This document shows positions 57,089 through 64,000 of a DNA stretch of 64,000 nucleotides, one piece after another. The position numbers and the translations under genes are program-made. Under the pieces are notes generated by a model. The model had not been told where the DNA came from. It ran no database searches and saw only the letters and a program-made list of their open reading frames with translations. Every line of letters starts with the position of its first letter. Position 1 is the first letter of the stretch. The DNA is from Bagarius yarrelli (taxonomy: Eukaryota > Chordata > Actinopteri > Siluriformes > Sisoridae): positions 892,532 through 956,531 of the forward strand of contig VCAZ01000124.1 of assembly GCA_005784505.1 (NCBI GenBank), given 5' to 3'.

Positions 57089-58081
57089 ATGAACTTCCCA
57101 AACACAGTCAGTCCCTCTGTCTGGAGCGTTCCGGTTAATTTCAGCCGAGAGGTCTTCTACCCAAACCTGACTGAAGCCCCGCCTTCTCGAACCAGATCAA
57201 AAGTGTGTGAGCAGCTTAACATCACCCCTGAGGTATTCCTCATTCTGGGCATAATCAGCTTGTTGGAGAACATCCTGGTTATCTGCGCCATAGTAAAGAA
57301 CAAGAACCTGCACTCACCCATGTACTTCTTCGTATGTAGTTTGGCGGTGGCGGACATGTTTGTGAGTGTGTCAAATGCCTGGGAGACCATCGTCATCTAC
57401 TTGCTCAGCAACCAACAGCTGGTGGCAGAAGATCACATCATTAGACAAATAGACAACGTCTTCGACTCCATGATCTGTATCTCAGTGGTGGCATCCATGT
57501 GCAGCCTATTGGCCATCGCTGTAGATCGCTACATCACCACCTTCTATGCTCTGCGCTACCACAACATCATGACGGTAAAGCGTGCGTCGTTTATCATCAC
57601 CGGAATTTGGACCTTCTGCACGGGATGCGGCATTATCTTCATCATCTACTCCGACAGCACTCTCGTCATTGTGTGCTTGGTTTCTATGTTTTTTATCATG
57701 CTGGCACTCATGGCCTCGTTGTACACGCACATGTTTATGCTGGCTCGCTCTCACGCCAAGCGCATTGCCGCTCTACCCGGATACAACTCCATCCACCAGA
57801 GGACTAACATGAAAGCGGCTGTTACGCTTACCATGCTGCTAGGGATCTTCATCGTTTGCTGGGCACCCTTCTTCCTCCATCTCATCCTCATGATCTCCTG
57901 CCCCGGGAATTTGTACTGCATGTGCTTCATGTCCCACTTCAACATGTACCTCATCCTGATCATGTGCAACTCAGTCATTGACCCGCTCATCTACGCCTTC
58001 AGGAGCCAGGAGATGCGTAAGACACTCAAGGAGATCATCTGCTGCTACAGCCTGAGGAACGTGTTAAGATGGTCCAACTAA
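57089..58081 (+). CDS. mc5r: Melanocortin receptor 5 (class A GPCR)
   Basis: A 330-residue seven-transmembrane receptor in one uninterrupted exon, the usual length and layout for melanocortin receptors. These bind alpha-MSH/ACTH peptides at the plasma membrane and signal through Gs and cAMP. Visible landmarks: N-glycosylation sequons at N17, N26 and N44; TM1 about 48-70 with ENILV; PMYFFVCSLAVADM at 78-90; acidic ligand-pocket residues D122 and D126 in TM3; DRY at 146-148; WAPFFLH at 258-264; DPLIY at 298-302, the family variant of NPxxY; EIICC at 315-319, a likely palmitoylation site. IDNVFDSMICISVVASMCSL in TM3 and the MSHFNMYLILIMCNSV stretch fit MC5R better than MC3R or MC4R. The start has A at -3. 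After DRYIT it reads T where recalled homologues have I; this may be lineage variation. The frame is intact, so the gene looks functional. Paralogue (a or b) is not resolved. Confidence 0.95.
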   Translation: MNFPNTVSPSVWSVPVNFSREVFYPNLTEAPPSRTRSKVCEQLNITPEVFLILGIISLLENILVICAIVKNKNLHSPMYFFVCSLAVADMFVSVSNAWETIVIYLLSNQQLVAEDHIIRQIDNVFDSMICISVVASMCSLLAIAVDRYITTFYALRYHNIMTVKRASFIITGIWTFCTGCGIIFIIYSDSTLVIVCLVSMFFIMLALMASLYTHMFMLARSHAKRIAALPGYNSIHQRTNMKAAVTLTMLLGIFIVCWAPFFLHLILMISCPGNLYCMCFMSHFNMYLILIMCNSVIDPLIYAFRSQEMRKTLKEIICCYSLRNVLRWSN

Positions 58082-58440
58082 AGTGACTCGTAGAATATGT
58101 TTAGATTTTTTGCAGGTAGCGGGCTTAAAAGTATAATATCTCTGTCATCATATCGTGGTGTTAAAGAAATTAAAAAATGTTTATTCAAAACATTTTAGCA
58201 AATGCATGTGTACTTCTGGTGGATTCAATGCTGCCTCATCAACACTGGATTGATCACTTGACTTTTTGATTATTATTTTATGTCACAAAGTAGAGAAACT
58301 GGAGAACAATGGACAGGGTACAGTTTACACTACAGGGAAATATACAGGTAGGACAACGCATAGCAAGAATGCTCACTAGCTATGCCTGGACACAAACAGA
58401 AGCTAGCATATTACAATAAAACGTATATCGCTGTTGTCCC
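58082..58440 (+). other. mc5r 3' flank, probable 3' UTR
   Basis: AT-rich sequence with no ORF or recognised repeat between the receptor stop and the first AATAAA. It probably includes the 3' untranslated region. Confidence 0.4.
58415..58420 (+). terminator. Candidate polyadenylation signal after mc5r
   Basis: AATAAA lies 334 bases past the receptor stop codon, the first canonical hexamer I noticed downstream. It would give a 3' UTR of roughly 350 bases. No cDNA supports it. Confidence 0.3.
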
Positions 58441-59050
58441 TGAAGACATAAATGATTGCCTCACATCCAAAATCATATACTTTCCTACTATAGAGTATGC
58501 AAAACTAATTATGTGAGGCGAGTAGCAAGTCAAAATTTGTTTTTTCAAAAGTGTGTGAAAAGTTCTACTCCTGTCCAGATTCTGTACACGTATGATGAAC
58601 ACTTTACTCATGATCTCATGATCCGCAAAAGACAACTTGTCATATTCCAAAATAGCAGGAAGCGGCGACAGGGCACTTTCAAAAAGCTTAAAGTAGATTT
58701 AAAAATTCCTTGTGGTTAAATTGCACTCGTTAAGTTAAACAAGTTATCCAGCTTTAAAATCACGCTGATTTGATGTCGTAGGTCATGTGAAAATATCAAC
58801 ATGGTGGGCAATTTTATTTATACTACCCATAGCCATTCTGTATAGAACAGACTTTATTACCAGTATGTATAAGCTCAAAAGTAGTAGCTACTCACAGTAT
58901 GCGATTTTAGATGGCACCTTTGTGTCTAGAAAAGATTTTCTTTCTGCCTGTTTTCAGCCTTTATTATTACATATATTTAATTTTACAAGTTAAAATTATC
59001 TTTATTAATTAAAAAATATTTAAAAACTAAGCTGAGTCATCATAAGCGGT
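58441..59050. repeat. Possible MITE-like sequence and unassigned flank
   Basis: Phrases such as CATACTTTCCTACTATAGAG and AGTAGCTACTCACAGTATGC recall a fish non-autonomous transposon rich in AGTATG motifs. No terminal repeats could be fixed. Confidence 0.3.
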
Positions 59051-59224
59051 AGGACATTGTCAATTTAATCGAATTTGACCTAGAAACAGCGACATGAGAC
59101 CGATGATGCCTGATGGGTGTGGAACTTTCTGAGAATGTATCCTGTCTTTTAAAATATTTACAAATTCCCCTGAGGGACTGTGATGAGAACTAAAACGCTG
59201 AGGAATCTGCAAGCACTCTAGGTT

Positions 59225-59317
59225 TCTGGTTTTAGTAGATTCCCTCACACACACATACACACACACATACACACACACACACACACACAGGGAATCTACT
59301 AATCTACTAAAACCAGA
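59225..59317. repeat. Hairpin with a CA-microsatellite loop
   Basis: TCTGGTTTTAGTAGATTCCC-T (59225-59245) pairs with AGGGAATCTACT...AAAACCAGA (59289-59317); the right arm has an extra AATCTACT. The loop is an imperfect (CA)n run. Confidence 0.9.
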
Positions 59318-60180
59318 CAATAAATATTGTATTAGGTGCCAATATTGGTTCATCACATACAGACAACCCTCTGATGGGCTACATTCTGGAAAACTCATTA
59401 GAAGTCAGAATATTGTAAGTCAATACAGGTAAACCAATTATGATGCGTTGTGAAATAGCCCATGTTAGTTTATAAGAGTAGCTATAAAGTGGTTGTAGGG
59501 GTGGTTGTGTGTCATGTCACCAAAAGTTGAGACATTAGTGTCTCAGGGTGTAGTGAGCCAGAGATGTTTAAACTAATGTACTAGTTTACCACCTAAGAAA
59601 CCATGTGACGAGATCAATAAGACACAACCTTTTAATGACAGGAAAACTCTCATCAGATTCGATTTAAACAAGAAGCCTTGCAGTATCTAGCGAATACTTG
59701 TAGCAGCATGAGACTAAACATCATCAATATGCTAGTTCTGTATGCTAACATAGCCTATTTATTAGCTAGCTATCAGTCTTACAAAGATTAGCTAGTTATT
59801 AGGCAGCTGTGTGTGTGTTTCTTTGTGTTTGTAAGTTAGCCAACACAAATTACCTCAGACACACCTGAGCAAAATACACACCATATTATTTGCAGCAAAA
59901 TGGTTGATTAAAGATGTTATTTTCTTTTTCCCCTCACAGGTTATTTTGTTAATGCACTAGCATTTTATACAAGCATTTGTTGTTCCTCCAAGCCACTCGC
60001 TGTGCTCCGTGTTTATCTGTAAATATCAGTGTTGTATAATTTATCCTCACGTTAAACTAATGAACAAATAAAACTGAAACAAGCGGATGTTTAAAATGTT
60101 GTCCTGTTTTCTATGTGCGAAAACTCAGCGTTTGTTGCTAGGTTTAAGTTGGCATATTATTTTTAACAGTTCTGAGTGTT
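59318..60180. other. Unassigned sequence
   Basis: AT-rich, no supported gene or repeat. Confidence 0.4.
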
Positions 60181-61210
60181 TTCTTGGGGTTATTCCAAAA
60201 TTTCTGAGGTAAAAGTTGAGGTTTTTTTATGTTTTTGTCTAATTTTACTCTACAATGTTTAATTTAATTTTGTAAATTAGCTAGTGAGCTCCCTAACTGT
60301 TAAAAAGCTTACCCATTTCTTGGTTTCTTGGCTATAATTTTTAATTTTAAGCAAATAGATAAAAAAGAACATATTTCAAATATAAAAACTTTTAAAAAAA
60401 GGTTAAATATTGCTAAATTAATTACATACACATAAAGTTTGCAGCTTTTTTTAAGTAAGAATTTCTGTAAAATGTACAGGCACCTTTAAGGTAGTAGTTG
60501 ACTTTTCTGATATTTTTGTCTCATTTACCTTTACATTTAAACAGCTTTTTGCTGACTTTACAGGGCTTCTATACAGTTACAACAATGTTCTCACGACTTT
60601 TTTTTAAGTTGACATCATAAACTCTGCAGGTTAATAGCTATTTTTTAATTATGACTTTTTTCAGTTTTTTCTAATTCTTTTTACAGTAAAAATAGTATAA
60701 AAAAACCCCATTATTTTACTGAACCTTGATTTTACTACAAACATTACAAAAGTATAATGCTATAAGAAACAGAAAAGATTACTCGTTCTCCCCAAAGTCA
60801 CATTAAAGATTCGTTCAAAATGAATTAATCCTTCAAGGATGACCAATTACTATCAGTCATAAGCTAGCTGAAACAAATCAGGTTAACATTCAACATACAA
60901 GTGTAACTTTTTACCTTTTCTATCTATTTTTTTTCAGAAATTTACAGACACTACTTAAGTAAAAGTCGAGGTTTCTTATATCTTCAACCCATTTTACTTA
61001 AATTTTTATTTTATTCGAAAGGTTTAACAGCTCCTTGCTATTAAGCTGAGCTTTTATTCAGTTGCTTAGCAACATCGTCTCTCAACCTTTTTTTATTCAA
61101 CATTAGGAACTCTCAGGGTTAATACCTAGTTTTTATCATTTCTGAATAATTTTCAGAAATTTACAGACACTACTGAGGTAAAAGTCAATGTTTCTGCTAA
61201 AAAACAATAT
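60180..61210 (+). repeat. Diverged tandem duplications, about 230-460 bp apart
   Basis: Phrases recur in order near 60200, 60490, 60945 and 61165: TTTCTGAGGTAAAAGTTGAG, ATTTACAGACACTACTTAAG and ATTTACAGACACTACTGAGG; AACAGCTTTTTGCTGACTTT against AACAGCTCCTTGCTATTAAG; CTCTCAGGGTTAATACCTAG against CTCTGCAGGTTAATAGCTAT. Old, non-coding. Confidence 0.55.
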
Positions 61211-62180
61211 ATTTTTTTTTTTATAAAATTTTGGTCATTTCTTTGCTCTGCATGAAATAATATGTCGGATATCTTACGTTGATGCGATTTGTCATGATGC
61301 AAACTCACAGCTGTGTCCTTTGTGTGCTGCTGTTGAGAAAATGAAGGTTTTTTTGGGCTTAAAACATCTCTGATTTGAGCTTACATCGTCCTGAGAGAAT
61401 TTCAGACACAGTGTGAGGAAACAGAACACACAATGCTGAGGGAGAATTGCAATTTACTCCTGCAGTCTTCAGCCACACACACACACACACACACACAATG
61501 ACTTTGGAAGTTAGAGCTCATTAACAAGCACACAACAGCTAGAATCAGACTTATAGTACCTATAAAACTAAAACAAACAAACAAACAAGCAAATGTTCTC
61601 CTGAACCTCACCATGTGAATTTACTTCATTCTGGAGATGAGTTTTTAATGCAAAAGTCTGTATTGAGATACAAATTTTCCCATAAGAAATAATGTAAATG
61701 CATGTAATCCGTTTCAGTCACCCAAATATGTTACCAATATTACCAATAACCAACACCACAATCATTTATTTGCAAAATAAGCAATCAAAGCAAATAAGAA
61801 ATTACATGTAAATAAAGTAAAATATAACATAGTTAGACTAACGCCACCAATATATCAACAAAAATCATGTGAAAAATCGCATAACTTTTAAAAGTAACAT
61901 CAGTATCGGAAGTGACTAACTTGTAACATCTTTACTGACTAAAAGATACGGAAACTTATTTTTTTGGGCTTTACTGGGCTTGAACAGCACACAGACGTAC
62001 GAGCTGGTGTTCAGTTAATTATTATGCCAAAAACACTTTGCATGGGGATTAATTAATTTAATTAATAAGACGAAAATTGGTAAAGAAGGGCATTTGTATG
62101 TTGAGGATTCACTATATAGTATTCATAAATATTTCAAAAATATGTGAAAGGGTTATGTTTTATGCTTACATTATGTTTAT
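61211..62180. other. Unassigned sequence with (AC)n
   Basis: (AC)n at 61473-61496; otherwise nothing recognised. Confidence 0.4.
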
Positions 62181-62439
62181 GTTTTATATAGTTCATGTTT
62201 TATGTTGATCACGTTTCCGCCATGTTTATGTTTCTTGTTCATGTTTTATGTTTATATTTGATTTTCATGTTTCATGTAAATGTTCTGATAATGTCTCTTG
62301 TTTAAGTTTATGTCATTTTTAAATGTATGTTCATTGTTCATGTTTGTTTTACTTCTTGTTGTGTTACTGTCACATGATCCTTGTTCCTCAAGTGCTTTTT
62401 GTCATGTGTCGTGTTTCTATTGGTTGGTCTTGTGTATAA

Positions 62440-62493
62440 TATAAAGTAAATATTTACAAGAAATGTAAGGGGTGTACTCACTTCTGTGACATA

Positions 62494-62496
<3 letters not shown>
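62440..62496 (+). mobile_element. Tc1 terminal repeat scrap
   Basis: AATGTAAGGGGTGTACTCAC then TTCTGTGACATACTGTA matches the end of a Tc1 subfamily I recall (GTGTACTCACTTTTGTGAGA, TACTGT). It abuts the TA run. Confidence 0.6.

Positions 62497-62552
<56 letters not shown>
62497..62552 (+). repeat. (TA)n microsatellite
   Basis: TA run of about 55 bases. Confidence 0.95.
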
Positions 62553-62553
<1 letters not shown>

Positions 62554-62849
62554 CCCTTGTGTTTCCCTTTGTCTCTGTCGTGGGTTTCTGTTTGTCCCTG
62601 TGTACTGCTGTTGTGAGTCTGTTTATGTTAAGCCAAGCCAAGTTATTATAGTCAAGGTAATTTTATTGTTTGGTCCAGTGTTTATGTTAACGCTAGTGTT
62701 CAAGCTAAGCTAGGCTATGTCAAGCTAAATCAAGTCAAGTCTAGATAAGTTTATGCTTATTGATTTGTCACTTGTTAATAAACTGCACCTTGAGTTTTCA
62801 AACTATTCATCTCAGTGAAAATCATTACAATATGTGTAACTAAATTTAC

Positions 62850-62962
62850 TTACATTTACAGCATTTGGCAGACTCCCTTATCCAGAGTGACTTACTCATC
62901 TCTTTTTTTATACAACTCTTACTGGTATCAGTCCAACACCTTAACCACTAAGCCACCATTTA
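62850..62962 (-). repeat. tRNA-derived SINE, antisense
   Basis: TTACAGCATTTGGCAGACTC, TTATCCAGAGTGACTTAC and CACCTTAACCACTAAGCCAC. The B-box region is deleted. Confidence 0.7.
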
Positions 62963-62984
62963 CTTATCTATTTTATTGGCATTT

Positions 62985-63125
62985 CTAACATTTGGTAGAC
63001 ATCCCTATCTAAAGCAATTTACATTAATCTCATAATCTCTAACACTTTTGAGTTAAGGGCCTTGATTAGGGGCCCAGCAGTGGCGGCCTAATGGTCCTGG
63101 AAATTGAACTTATAATCATGCTTAT
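62985..63125 (-). repeat. tRNA-derived SINE, antisense, diverged
   Basis: TTGGTAGACATCCCTATCTA, AGTTAAGGGCCTTGATTAGG, GGCCCAGCAGTGGCGGCC and GAAATTGAACTTATAATC. Confidence 0.65.
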
Positions 63126-63770
63126 GAAGTTGCTCATAAATTGTTATTTATTTAAGTGAGTTATTAAACATCTGATAATCAGCAGGAAATTTATCAAAAC
63201 TGCAAACACAAATCCACACCATCGCTAATTTCAGCGGATGAAACCAGCCGCACATCGGTGTCAGAGTGTGAAAGGAGTGTGGAGGAACAGACGGCGTGGA
63301 AAACACTGCAGATGTTTGATTAGAGAAGAAAGACAGCGAAGGTAAACATTTACAGGCGGAAATGGAGTTGACGTTGATGTGTCTGAGTGCTCGCTGTAAC
63401 TGCAGGAGGTGTAATATTTACCCAGTGCTGTGCTCATACACAGAAAGAGAGAGAGCAAGAGAAAAAGGAAGGGAGAGAAAGAGAGTGAGAGTGAGAGACT
63501 TGGTAAACGATACAGAGCCAATAGCAATGTTTTTTAATATCAAACTCCTCTGCACAGTTCTTTCTCTGTCCATCTTTTCTTCTTTCCTTTTCCTTCCTCT
63601 CCTTATCTGCTGACCTCCTTTCTCTTCTTATTCACAGTTTTCTACCCTTTCCTCTTCTCTCCTCCCCTCCTTATTCTGTACTATGTTCTATTTTTTTTAC
63701 TCTTCTTTCATTTTCTCTTCTGGCCTCTTCACTGTGTTTTTTTCCCTGAAGCATATAAGTATAAGTATAT
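63126..63770. other. Unassigned sequence with GA- and TC-rich tracts
   Basis: AG-rich at 63440-63500 and pyrimidine-rich at 63570-63740. Frames across these are low complexity. Confidence 0.4.
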
Positions 63771-63774
63771 TCAA

Positions 63775-63950
63775 TTCATTGTCATTGTGCAAGGTACATG
63801 TACAGAGCCAATGAAATGCATTTTTCGCATATCCCATCTTAGTAAGTTAGGGTCAGAGCGCAAGGTCAGCTATAATACAGCGCCTCTGGAGCAGGAGGGG
63901 TTAAGGGTCTTGCTCAAGGACCCAACAGTGGTTGACTTGCCGGAGGAGGT
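63775..63950 (-). repeat. Interspersed repeat with SINE-like end, antisense
   Basis: TTCATTGTCATTGTGCAAGG, GGGTCAGAGCGCAAGGTCAG and GGGTTAAGGGTCTTGCTCAA; related to 45895-46025. Confidence 0.55.
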
Positions 63951-64000
63951 TCTGAGTAATTAAGATGATTGATTTTAGGTATGTTTACACGACTCTTCAG

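Larger units (their letters stand above)
62190..62829 (+). repeat. Degraded LTR, same family as the solo LTR at 30.35 kb
   Basis: Promoter-like TATATATAGCCCTTGTGTTT near 62545, polyadenylation signal AATAAA at 62777-62782 and an end at CATTACA (62829). The 5' edge is uncertain. A Tc1 terminal scrap and a TA run interrupt it. Confidence 0.5.

Noticed and set aside
57157..57990. Six other open frames overlapping the receptor
   Set aside because: Shadows of the mc5r coding frame on both strands; none has a domain.

Overview
The window looks like a stretch of teleost fish nuclear genome. It carries a single clear vertebrate gene, an intronless-coding melanocortin receptor of the MC5R type, set in dense debris of fish-type transposable elements: several Tc1-like subfamilies, an RTE-clade LINE, Rex1/L2-type LINEs, a chromodomain Ty3/gypsy element, DIRS-like fragments and a tRNA-derived SINE. 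The Tc1 load and the SINE suggest an ostariophysan fish, perhaps a catfish, but that last step is inference. There are no bacterial operons, no CRISPR array, and I recognise no rRNA or functional tRNA.

Layout. 0-8.2 kb: a DIRS-like reverse transcriptase scrap (-), an L2-type LINE end (+), Tc1 elements at 2.5-3.2, 5.2-5.8 and 7.6-8.2 kb, and a DIRS-like tyrosine recombinase scrap (+). 8.4 and 14.6 kb: two eroded leucine-rich-repeat exons of the fish NLR-C (NLRP-like) type, with a gypsy chromovirus (8.8-11.1 kb), a Tc1 element (11.6-12.45 kb) and an LTR plus gag-like leader (12.9-13.5 kb) between them. 14.86-17.37 kb: an antisense RTE LINE whose 36-bp coding segment has expanded into a 2.2-kb minisatellite. 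17.4-34 kb: mostly unassigned sequence with a foldback palindrome (19.5 kb), a split LINE (20.3-21.6 kb), a ~70-bp satellite (21.8-23.0 kb), an L2 scrap, a Tc1 element (24.9-25.9 kb), a 31-bp minisatellite (27.0-28.7 kb) and a solo LTR (30.35-30.75 kb).

34.0-44.2 kb: two sense RTE copies; the second sits inside a 17-bp minisatellite. Between them are an L2 relic and a TATA-containing stretch with a candidate non-coding exon and splice donor (41.1-41.3 kb). 45-56.9 kb: LINE relics, a CCAAT-motif tandem repeat, a fairly intact Rex1-like LINE (-), another LINE (-) containing a perfect inverted repeat, and a Tc1 scrap ending about 150 bp from the receptor exon. 57.09-58.08 kb: mc5r (+), with a likely 3' splice site and a short upstream ORF in its leader. 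58.1-64 kb: unassigned AT-rich sequence, a CA-loop hairpin, diverged ~300-bp tandem duplications, an LTR interrupted by a Tc1 end and a TA run, and SINE copies.

The only gene with a readable cellular function is mc5r. The strongest observation is that a minisatellite was born inside the RTE LINE: the same 36-bp unit occurs once, about three times and about sixty times in three LINE copies in this window. I found no evidence of a multi-gene system.
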